Shown piece by piece: positions 1 to 6,078 of a stretch of DNA of 6,554 bases. Source of the stretch: an uncultured Pseudomonadota bacterium (lineage in GTDB: Bacteria > Pseudomonadota > Gammaproteobacteria > Burkholderiales > Usitatibacteraceae); contig CALEJW010000150.1 of assembly GCA_937898635.1 (NCBI GenBank), forward strand, positions 1 to 6,554, in the 5' to 3' direction. The position numbers and the translations under genes were made by a program. The notes beneath the pieces are model-generated. The model was not told the origin of the DNA. It saw only the letters and a list, made by a program, of their open reading frames with translations, and did no database searches. Each line of letters starts with the position of its first letter. Position 1 is the first letter of the stretch.

Positions 1-397
1 GCAGGATCTCGGCGGTCGCCGTCGGCACGATGCCGTCCATCAGCCACACCGCCACGCGCCCGTCCGTGTGCTGCCACGCGAGGTCGGCCTTGCCGTCGGC
101 ATTCATGTCCGCGGCCGCGGCCACACTCCATCCGGTTCCGCCGCCGATGAGCTGCGAAGTCGCCGACGGCGTCTTGCCGGCCATGAGCCAGATCGCGGCA
201 GCGCCATTGGTGTTCTGCCAGGCAATATCGGTGCGCCCGTCGCCGTCGAAGTCCGCGAGTTTCGCGGGCGACCATCCGCTGCCGGGCCCGAGGATCTCGC
301 CCGACGAAGCCGGCGCGAGGCCGTTCATGAGCCACACCGCCGCGCGCCCGTCCGCGTGCGTCCACACGAGGTCGTCGTTGCCGTTGCCTTCGAGGTC
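1..397 (-). repeat. VCBS/FG-GAP-like repeats at the C-terminus of the dehydrogenase-like protein
   Basis: Three consecutive protein repeats begin at residues 680, 728 and 776 (minus-strand positions 397, 253 and 109), so the period is 48 residues or 144 bp. Each opens with an Asp-rich calcium-type loop (DLEGNGNDD, DFDGDGRTD, DMNADGKAD), continues with a W-x-[HN]-[AT]-[DN]-G turn and a W-L-M core strand, and the first two end with G-x-G-[ST]-GW. The third is cut by the window edge and more may follow. The second and third diverge at the core (WLMAG, WLMDG instead of WLMNG). Confidence 0.85.
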
Positions 398-2434
398 CGC
401 GCGGCGCTCGGCCAGCCCCGGGGCCGGGCCGTCGATCGCGAAAACGCGCCCGTTGCCGAAGCTCGTCACGTACAGCTCGCCCGCCTCGTCCTCGCCGAAC
501 CCGGTGGGGCCCGAGAGCGTGCCGCCGGTGCGCACGACCTCGAAGTTGCCGAAGGCGCCGTCCTCGCGCGTCACCGCCCACATCCGGCTCGAGCCCGAGT
601 CGGCGTAGAGGTAGTAGCCGTGCAGCGCGCGGCTCCTGCGACCGCGATAGACGTGCCCGCCGGTGATCGCGTTGCCGAGCGCGTGCCCGTAGGTGACCAC
701 CGGCGGCACGTGGCCCGGCAGCGCGCATCCCGAGGGCGGGTTGAAGCAGCCGCCGCCCTCGAAGACGCGCCAGCCGTAGTTGCGCCCGCCCGCCTCTCCC
801 GCGGGCTGGAAGTCCACCTCCTCCGTGGTGCCCTGCCCCACGTCCCCGATCCAGAGGTCGCCCGTCGCGCGGTCGAACGAGAAGCGCCAGGGACTGCGCA
901 GCCCGTAGGCCCAGATCTCGGCGCGCGTGCCGGCCACGCCCACGAAGGGGTTCGTCGGCGGGATCGCGTAGCCGCTGGCACCGCTCACGTCCAGGCGCAG
1001 GAGCTTGCCCAGCAGCACGTTCAGGTTCTGCGCGTTGTTCGGCACGTCGCCGCTGCCGCCGCCGTCGCCCGTAGCGACGTAGAGATAGCCGTCGGGCCCG
1101 AACGCGAGCTTGCCGCCGTTGTGGTTGTCCTGCCCCGGGTGCGGGATGTTGATCACCGTCGATTCGGTGGTCATGTCGGCGAGGTCGGGGTCGTCCTCGC
1201 GCGCGAGGTAGCGGCTCACCTGCAGCGAGCCGTCCGGCGGGTTGTAGAAGACGAAGAAGCGCCGGTTCGCGCGGAAGGCCGGGTCGAAGGCGAGGCCCAG
1301 CAGCCCGCGTTCTCCCGAGGTGCTCACCGCGCGGGTGAAGAACGGCGTGGCGAGCACCGAGCCGTTCTTGAGGATCTTGATGTTGCCGCCCTTCTCCACG
1401 ATGAAGAGCCGCCCGCTGCCGTCGTTCGCGTGGGCGATGTCCAGCGGGCTCGAGAGACCGGAGGCCACCTGGCGCAGGTTCACCGCCGGCGGCGGCTGGA
1501 AGGCCTTCGTGGACGACGAGGCGATGCGCATCGGGGCGGTGTCCACGGCCTCGAAGTTGCTGCCCGCGATGGTCTTCAGCTCGCCGAGCAGGTCGTCGTC
1601 CCACGCGGGGTTGTGCTCGCCCGAGAGGAACCAGCGGCTGCCGTTGTCGGCGAGGATCATCCCGTACTTCTTGAGGGCGCGCAGGACCCCCTGGATGCGC
1701 GGATCGAACCCGGAGATGTCGAAGGACGCCTTGAGGCGGAAGCGCGCGCCCATGGGCGGATACTGCGCGCCGGTGAGCGCGGAGGCCTGGTGCGTCGCGG
1801 GCCACACGTACTGGTTGCGCGTCTGCGGCGCGGTGAAGCGGATCGCGTGGTGGATCTCGCCCGCCATGAATTCGCCGTAGCGGATGAGGCCCGGGAGAAT
1901 CGGCAAGCCCGCCGCGTCGGCCGAGGTCCAGGTGTCGGGGCGGTTCTGGTTCGCCTCCAGGTCCCACACCGCGCCGGAGTAGGCGTTCCAGCTCCCGTCG
2001 GGATTCGGGAAGGAATAGTAGGTCTCGTAGAGCACGCAGCCGTCGCGCTCCACCACGAGCACGTGCCGGTCGCCATCGGAGGCGGGCCCGCCCTCGATGG
2101 GCGCATCGGGCGGGATCGGATAGGGCCCGGGGTCGCTCTCGCCCGGCTCGTCGAAAGTCACGGCGACCGGCGGCTGGGTGCCGGGCACGGTGACGAAGGG
2201 AATGCCGATGGGGTCGCCGAGATAGAAGGTGCCGAAGTCCGGGTGCAGGTTGTTCGCCGCGCCGATGGTGCTCACCCAGGTCGCGGAGGACGCGTGCACC
2301 GGGAGCGTGTCCACCGGCGTGTTCCAGACGTTCTTCGGCGGGAAGAGCGGGCAGCCGGCGAGGGTGGGCGGCGCGGCCGGCGCCGCGAGCGGGAAGGCGA
2401 GGAGGAGAGCGAGGATCGCGGCGGGTGGTTTCAA
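1..2434 (-). CDS. Exported PQQ-dependent sugar dehydrogenase-like protein with unknown N-terminal domain and C-terminal VCBS/FG-GAP-like repeats (3' end outside window)
   Basis: An open frame of 811 codons runs off the left edge, so the C-terminus is missing. The start is TTG at 2434-2432, because it puts a signal peptide (LKPPAAILALLLAFPLAAPA) at the very N-terminus, with GAGGA at 2443-2439 as a closely spaced ribosome binding site; the nearby ATG at 2439 hits a stop after two codons. Residues about 28-300 form a domain I cannot name (NVWNTPVDTLPVH, SDGDRHVLVVE, GEIHHAIRF, KKYGMILADNGSRW). Residues about 318-668 match the GSDH/PQQ sugar dehydrogenase propeller: GLLGLAFDP, HNGGKLAFGPDGYLYVATGDGG with the candidate catalytic His438, YGLRSPWRFSFD, GDLWIGDVGQ, NYGWR and ITGGHVYRG. 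From residue 680, repeats with DFDGDGRTDIAWQ and WLMNG motifs follow. Family knowledge suggests periplasmic or extracellular oxidation of a sugar or other alcohol; substrate and activity are unproven. It is divergent from the protease gene and shares its repeat type. Confidence 0.85.
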   Translation of the reverse strand, partial: MKPPAAILALLLAFPLAAPAAPPTLAGCPLFPPKNVWNTPVDTLPVHASSATWVSTIGAANNLHPDFGTFYLGDPIGIPFVTVPGTQPPVAVTFDEPGESDPGPYPIPPDAPIEGGPASDGDRHVLVVERDGCVLYETYYSFPNPDGSWNAYSGAVWDLEANQNRPDTWTSADAAGLPILPGLIRYGEFMAGEIHHAIRFTAPQTRNQYVWPATHQASALTGAQYPPMGARFRLKASFDISGFDPRIQGVLRALKKYGMILADNGSRWFLSGEHNPAWDDDLLGELKTIAGSNFEAVDTAPMRIASSSTKAFQPPPAVNLRQVASGLSSPLDIAHANDGSGRLFIVEKGGNIKILKNGSVLATPFFTRAVSTSGERGLLGLAFDPAFRANRRFFVFYNPPDGSLQVSRYLAREDDPDLADMTTESTVINIPHPGQDNHNGGKLAFGPDGYLYVATGDGGGSGDVPNNAQNLNVLLGKLLRLDVSGASGYAIPPTNPFVGVAGTRAEIWAYGLRSPWRFSFDRATGDLWIGDVGQGTTEEVDFQPAGEAGGRNYGWRVFEGGGCFNPPSGCALPGHVPPVVTYGHALGNAITGGHVYRGRRSRALHGYYLYADSGSSRMWAVTREDGAFGNFEVVRTGGTLSGPTGFGEDEAGELYVTSFGNGRVFAIDGPAPGLAERRADLEGNGNDDLVWTHADGRAAVWLMNGLAPASSGEILGPGSGWSPAKLADFDGDGRTDIAWQNTNGAAAIWLMAGKTPSATSQLIGGGTGWSVAAAADMNADGKADLAWQHTDGRVAVWLMDGIVPTATAEIL

Positions 2435-2465
2435 GTCATCCTCGGGGTCGGGGCGCAATCGGGAC

Positions 2466-2494
2466 AATATATAAGGGCAGCAAGATCCGCGCCA
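2466..2494 (-). promoter_or_regulatory. Candidate promoter of the dehydrogenase-like gene
   Basis: On the minus strand TATATT at 2471-2466 matches five of six bases of the sigma-70 -10 consensus and lies in the only AT-rich stretch of the gap. A start about 7 nt further on (near 2459) would leave a leader of roughly 25 nt before the TTG codon at 2434. The -35 position (about 2494-2489, TGGCGC) is poor, so the promoter may be weak or need an activator. This is prediction by eye only. Confidence 0.35.
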
Positions 2495-2512
2495 CGCACT
2501 TTTCCCGCGGCC

Positions 2513-2528
2513 GCGCGCCTTGGCGCGC
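2513..2528. repeat. GC-rich inverted repeat in the divergent promoter region
   Basis: GCGCGCC-TT-GGCGCGC is a perfect inverted repeat with 7-bp arms and a 2-bp centre. Read as plus-strand RNA it can form a 6-bp GC stem closed by a CUUG tetraloop, a known stable loop. It lies about 140 bp before the protease start and about 40 bp upstream of the proposed minus-strand -10. It could be an operator, a leader hairpin or a chance product of high GC. Confidence 0.4.
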
Positions 2529-2655
2529 TCGCGCCGTCGCCCGCCGGAGACAATGCGACCAGACGCGCGCATCCGATTCGCCATCCGGCTACGTATCGCC
2601 GAATGAGTGCTGTATCCTTTCGACGCGCACCGCACCTGGAAAGACCCACCACAAC

Positions 2656-2662
2656 AAAGGGG
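2656..2662 (+). promoter_or_regulatory. Ribosome binding site fixing the protease start
   Basis: AAAGGGG ends 7 nt before ATG 2670. It supports this start over the in-frame GTG at 2607, which would add 21 residues (MLYPFDAHRTWKD...) in front of an otherwise standard signal peptide. Confidence 0.6.
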
Positions 2663-2669
2663 CCCGCTC

Positions 2670-5600
2670 ATGAAACGAGCCATCCGCAGCATTCTCGTCG
2701 TTCTCGCGAGCCTCGCGTTCGCCGCATCCGCCAGCGCCCAGCACCGCCTCGTGACCGGCGGCGCGAAGAGCGCCTTCCAGCTGCAGGACCCCTCCCCGCG
2801 CGTGCTCCGCAGCCGCGCCGTGAGCCTGGACCTGCCCGTGCTCGCCAAGGCGGCGGCCGACCCCAGCCCCTACCTCGAGATCGCGCCCTTCGACGACGCG
2901 GTGTTCACCGTCTTCCTGGCCGGCTCGGAGAGGACCCACAGCGGCGGCCTCGCCTACAGCGGCCACGTGGCCACGGAGATGAAATCCGTCGTGGTGATCG
3001 TGAACAACCCGGACGCGGTCTCGGTCCAGCTCACCGTCCCCGGCCGGCGCTTCTCCATCCAGGGCACCCGCGAGGCCGGCTACGTGGCGCGCGAGCTCGC
3101 CGACTTCGACCTGCCGGACCACGGGCCGGGATACAAGGCGCCGCCGTCCAGCGTCGAGGACCTCTCCAAGAGCGTCGCGCAGCCCAAGACCGTGCCGACC
3201 TATTCCCCGCCGCCGATCGCCTCGCCGGACACGAACGACATCCTGGACGTGATCGTCGTCTACACGCAGGCGGCGCGCTCGGCCAACGGCGGCACCGCGA
3301 CCATGAACGCCAACGTGGACGCGCAGATCGCGCTCACCAACACCATCTACGCGAACTCCGTCGTCACGCAGCGCCTGCGCCTGGTCCACAAGGGCGAGGT
3401 GGACTACACGGAAGTGGACATGGACACGGACCTGCCCCGCGTCGCCTCGACCAACGACGGCATCCTGGATGAGGTGCCGATCCTGCGCGACATCTACCAG
3501 GCGGACTTCGTGAGCCTGTGGGGCGTGTACGTGGACTACTGCGGCCTGGGCTACCTGATGGTCACGGAGTCATCCACGTTCGCGGGGAGCGCCTACAACG
3601 TCACGGCCTCGCCCAGCTGCACCGGCGCGGGCTCCTACACCTTCGCCCATGAGCTGGGCCACAACATGGGCCTTCGCCACGACAACTTCGTGGACAACGG
3701 CACCAACACGGTTACGGCCGAGATCGGCGGGGGGTCGAAGACGAGCTTCTACTCCCACGGCTACTACGACCTCGTCAACCGCTTCCGCACGGTGATGTCC
3801 TACAACGACGCGTGCGTCAACGGTGGCTTCAACTGCACCCGCATCCCGCACTTCTCCAACCCGAACATCAGCTACAACAACTCCGGCAGCTACGCGCCGG
3901 CGGTGCTGGCGACCACCGGCAAGTTCACCGGCACCTACCCGGGCACGGGCGCGGCGGGCGACGCCTACGAGCGCGAAGCGCTGAACGACACGCGCGATAC
4001 CACGCAGAACTTCCGCACGCCGGCGCTCATGATGCCCTTCGCCGGGCCCGGCACCCTCACCTTCCTGCCGACCTTCTATTCCGTCGCCGAGGGCGCCGGG
4101 AGCGTCACGCTCAAGGTGGGCCGCCACGCCGGCTCGACCGGCGCGATCTCGGTGAACTACGCCACCGTGCCGTCCACCGCGACGGCGGGCGCGGACTACA
4201 CGACCACCAGCGGCACGCTCAACTGGGCCAATGGCGACTCGGCCGACAAGACCATCGTCGTTCCCATCCTCCAGGATGCGTTGCTGGAAGGAAACGAGTT
4301 CTTCGCCGTGGGGCTGGGCGGCGCCACCGGCGGGGCCACCATCAGCGTCGCGGGCGCGGCCGCGACGGTGCGCATCACCGACGACGAGCCCGACACCTTC
4401 CCCATCGGCTCGCTCCTGCCCGGCGGCTTCGTCTCGCCCAACGTCCCGAACGCGAACACGCCGAACTCGCAGTGGACGGTGGACCTCACGCAGGGCAACG
4501 CGAGCCCGGCGAGCCTTCGCTCCGCGCAGGCCTATTCGCCTGACGGCACCTTCACCGTTTTCGGCAATTCGGACCTCGAGTACACCGGCGTCTTCCTCGC
4601 CGGCAACGTGACCTTCGACTACAAGTTCTCGGCCTACCAGGGCAACTACAGCGGCTTCGAGTTCCAGGTCGACGGCGTGCCCGTCTTCACCTACAACTCC
4701 GGGACGGCGGGCGGGGAGATCAACTGGACCCCGGTGTCCCAGGCGATCACCGCGGGCATCCACACGCTGCGCTGGCGCTTCAAGAACCTGCTGCCCTTCC
4801 CCTGCGCGGGCGCGAACCCCCCGCCGACCGGCGGCGCCAACTGCGCCGACCGCGCCTGGATCGACAACCTGGCGATGCCGCTCGCCAAGGCCTTCGACCT
4901 GAGCGGCGAGGGGCGCACCGACCTCGTCTGGGCCCATACCGACGGCCGGGCCGCCACCTGGCTCATGAACGGCACCGCGCCCACCGCCACCGCCGAGCTG
5001 ATCGGCGCGGCCTCGGGCTGGAGCGTCACGCAGGTCGCGGACTTCAACGGCGACACGAAGTCGGACCTCGTCTGGACGCACACCGACGGGCGCATGGCGA
5101 TCTACCTCATGAACGGCACCGTGCCCTCGGCCACCCAGCAACTGCTCAACGCGGGGCCCTGGACGGTGATCCACACGCCGGACCTGAACGGCGACGGCAA
5201 GGCCGATCTCGTCTTCGAGAACGCCGACGGCAGCGCCGCGGTGTGGCTGATGAACGGCACGGCGATGACTTCCGGCGCCTCGATCATCGGCCCCGGCACG
5301 GGCTGGAGCGTGATCCGCACCGCGGACTTCGACGGCGACGGCAAGGACGACCTCCTGTGGCGGCATACGGACGGCCGGCACGCGATCTGGCTCATGAACG
5401 GGATCGCCATCGCCGCCACCACGCAGATCCTCAACGCCGGCGGCTGGACGGCGACCCACACGCCGGACATCGACGGCGACGGGCGCGCCGACCTCGTGTG
5501 GCAGCACACCGACGGCACCGTGGCGCTGTGGATCATGAACGGCGCGACCATGACCTCGGGCTCCGGGCTCCTGGGCGCGGGCACGGGGTGGGGCGTCACG

Positions 5601-5903
5601 CGCACGGGCGACTTCGACGCCGACGGCAAGGCCGACCTCTTCTTCATGCACACCGACGGGCGCGCCGCGATCTACCTGATGAACGGCCTCGTGCCCAAGC
5701 TGACGGCGCAGATCCTCAACGGCGGCGGCGGCTGGAGCGCCAAGCGCCTGGGCGACCTGAACGGCGACGGCAAGGCCGACATCGTCTGGGAGAACGTGGA
5801 CGGGCGGGCCAACGCCTGGCTCATGAACGGCACCGTGATGTCGAGCAGCGCCAACCTCATCGGACCGGCGAGCGGCTGGAGCGTGAGCGGCGTGAGCCAG
5901 TAG
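2670..5903 (+). CDS. Secreted reprolysin-like (M12B-type) zinc metalloprotease with Calx-beta, beta-sandwich and seven VCBS/FG-GAP-like repeats
   Basis: The product is 1077 residues. Residues 1-23 are a Sec signal peptide (MKRAIRSILVVLASLAFA, cleavage likely ASA|Q24). Residues 24-190 look like a propeptide. The catalytic domain starts near 193 (DVIVVYTQAARSANGG) and carries the complete zinc motif HELGHNMGLRHD at 327-338: His327, His331 and His337 would bind zinc, Glu328 is the catalytic base and Met376 in VMSYND is the Met-turn. Cys291, 317, 382 and 389 could form disulfides, which fits an exported enzyme. Residues 463-573 are a Calx-beta domain (YSVAEGAGSVTLKVGR, ATAGADYTTTSGTL, ITDDE). Residues about 579-737 form a beta-sandwich of a type common in bacterial surface proteins (VTFDYKFSA, GIHTLRWRF, RAWIDNLAM). 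Seven calcium-loop repeats fill 742-1077. It probably digests extracellular protein, with the C-terminal modules serving binding or stability. Substrate unknown; no secretion-system C-terminal signal recognised. Confidence 0.93.
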   Translation: MKRAIRSILVVLASLAFAASASAQHRLVTGGAKSAFQLQDPSPRVLRSRAVSLDLPVLAKAAADPSPYLEIAPFDDAVFTVFLAGSERTHSGGLAYSGHVATEMKSVVVIVNNPDAVSVQLTVPGRRFSIQGTREAGYVARELADFDLPDHGPGYKAPPSSVEDLSKSVAQPKTVPTYSPPPIASPDTNDILDVIVVYTQAARSANGGTATMNANVDAQIALTNTIYANSVVTQRLRLVHKGEVDYTEVDMDTDLPRVASTNDGILDEVPILRDIYQADFVSLWGVYVDYCGLGYLMVTESSTFAGSAYNVTASPSCTGAGSYTFAHELGHNMGLRHDNFVDNGTNTVTAEIGGGSKTSFYSHGYYDLVNRFRTVMSYNDACVNGGFNCTRIPHFSNPNISYNNSGSYAPAVLATTGKFTGTYPGTGAAGDAYEREALNDTRDTTQNFRTPALMMPFAGPGTLTFLPTFYSVAEGAGSVTLKVGRHAGSTGAISVNYATVPSTATAGADYTTTSGTLNWANGDSADKTIVVPILQDALLEGNEFFAVGLGGATGGATISVAGAAATVRITDDEPDTFPIGSLLPGGFVSPNVPNANTPNSQWTVDLTQGNASPASLRSAQAYSPDGTFTVFGNSDLEYTGVFLAGNVTFDYKFSAYQGNYSGFEFQVDGVPVFTYNSGTAGGEINWTPVSQAITAGIHTLRWRFKNLLPFPCAGANPPPTGGANCADRAWIDNLAMPLAKAFDLSGEGRTDLVWAHTDGRAATWLMNGTAPTATAELIGAASGWSVTQVADFNGDTKSDLVWTHTDGRMAIYLMNGTVPSATQQLLNAGPWTVIHTPDLNGDGKADLVFENADGSAAVWLMNGTAMTSGASIIGPGTGWSVIRTADFDGDGKDDLLWRHTDGRHAIWLMNGIAIAATTQILNAGGWTATHTPDIDGDGRADLVWQHTDGTVALWIMNGATMTSGSGLLGAGTGWGVTRTGDFDADGKADLFFMHTDGRAAIYLMNGLVPKLTAQILNGGGGWSAKRLGDLNGDGKADIVWENVDGRANAWLMNGTVMSSSANLIGPASGWSVSGVSQ
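4893..5900 (+). repeat. Seven tandem VCBS/FG-GAP-like repeats in the protease C-terminus
   Basis: Repeats start at residues 742, 791, 838, 886, 933, 981 and 1029 (DNA 4893, 5040, 5181, 5325, 5466, 5610, 5754), 141-147 bp apart. Consensus: D-[FLI]-[ND]-G-D-G-[KR]-x-D-L-[VL]-[WF]-x-[HN]-[TA]-DG, then [AI]-x-[WY]-L-M-N-G, then a GW-[ST] end. Acidic DxDGDG-type loops are expected to bind calcium, though the first repeat (DLSGEGRTD) and the second (DFNGDTKSD) depart from the loop consensus. Seven units equal the blade count of integrin-type FG-GAP propellers, and the last one ends just before the stop. Confidence 0.9.
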
Positions 5904-5920
5904 GCGCGCCTCGCCCTGGC

Positions 5921-5949
5921 ACCGGGTCGCCCGAAACCGGGCACCCGGT
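5921..5949 (+). terminator. Hairpin after the protease gene, possible terminator
   Basis: ACCGGGT (5921-5927) pairs with ACCCGGT (5943-5949), and GCCCG (5929-5933) with CGGGC (5938-5942), giving a 12-bp stem with one bulged C at 5928 and an AAAC loop, starting 18 nt after the stop codon. No T-run follows on either strand, so it is not a classical intrinsic terminator. It may terminate by the GC stem alone, mark a Rho-dependent end, or protect the mRNA 3' end. Confidence 0.45.
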
Positions 5950-5960
5950 CGCCGCCGACT

Positions 5961-5976
5961 TGTGAACTGGTTCACA
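5961..5976. promoter_or_regulatory. CRP-family binding site upstream of the YVTN-repeat gene
   Basis: TGTGA-ACTGGT-TCACA matches the CRP consensus TGTGA-N6-TCACA at all ten conserved positions, and the dyad extends inward to 7-bp arms (TGTGAAC/GTTCACA). If CATAAA at 6016-6021 is the -10, the site is centred near -60, close to the -61.5 expected for class I CRP activation. The -10 is weak and no -35 is visible, as is usual at activator-dependent promoters. Another regulator with a similar dyad remains possible. Confidence 0.5.
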
Positions 5977-6034
5977 GACTTTCGCGTGCAATGAGCGCAG
6001 AAATGGCGCATCGGCCATAAAAGGCTGAACAAAA

Positions 6035-6074
6035 GGCCCCCCGAAGATGGGGGCCCCCCCGCACGAAGAGGGGG
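6035..6074 (+). promoter_or_regulatory. Structured leader and ribosome binding site of the YVTN-repeat gene
   Basis: GGCCCCC (6035-6041) pairs perfectly with GGGGGCC (6049-6055) around a 7-nt loop. The C-run 6054-6060 can also pair with the G-run 6070-6074, which is part of the ribosome binding site GAGGGGG (6068-6074) lying 4 nt before ATG 6079. The two foldings compete for C6054 and C6055 only. CGAAGATGGGGG (6042-6053) and CGAAGAGGGGG (6064-6074) form an imperfect direct repeat. Folding by eye; any regulatory effect is inference. Confidence 0.4.
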
Positions 6075-6078
6075 AAAA

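Larger units (their letters stand above)
2435..2669. other. Divergent intergenic region between the dehydrogenase-like and protease genes
   Basis: This 235-bp gap separates two divergent start codons and must hold both promoters. It contains one AT-rich island (2465-2474) in otherwise very GC-rich DNA and a GC-rich palindrome at 2513-2528. I see no convincing -35/-10 pair for the plus-strand protease gene: TATAAG at 2470-2475 would give a leader of nearly 190 nt and has no matching -35. I see no small gene with a credible ribosome binding site here. Confidence 0.6.
5904..6078. other. Intergenic region between protease and YVTN-repeat genes
   Basis: This 175-bp gap contains, in order, a GC-rich hairpin soon after the protease stop, a perfect CRP-type dyad, a weak -10-like CATAAA at 6016-6021, and paired C and G runs ending at the next ribosome binding site. 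The arrangement suggests the third gene has its own promoter rather than being only co-transcribed with the protease. A five-codon ATG-to-TAA frame at 6003-6020 has no ribosome binding site and is not counted as a gene. Confidence 0.6.

Noticed and set aside
2607..2669. GTG at 2607 as the protease start
   Set aside because: It would place 21 charged and polar residues before a textbook signal peptide, and ATG 2670 has its own well-spaced ribosome binding site.
68..3472. A very long plus-strand open frame antisense to the dehydrogenase-like gene and running into the protease
   Set aside because: It encodes low-complexity Arg/Ala/Val/Gly-rich sequence with no domain or signal peptide. It is a shadow of strong third-position G/C bias in the real genes, crossing both of them and the promoter region.
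4893..5900. Tandem DNA repeats as a CRISPR array or mobile element
   Set aside because: The period is a multiple of three within one frame, there are no unique spacers, and the units encode a recognisable protein repeat.
6003..6018. Short inverted repeat ATGGC-N6-GCCAT
   Set aside because: Arms of 5 bp are expected by chance in this length of DNA and do not coincide with another signal.
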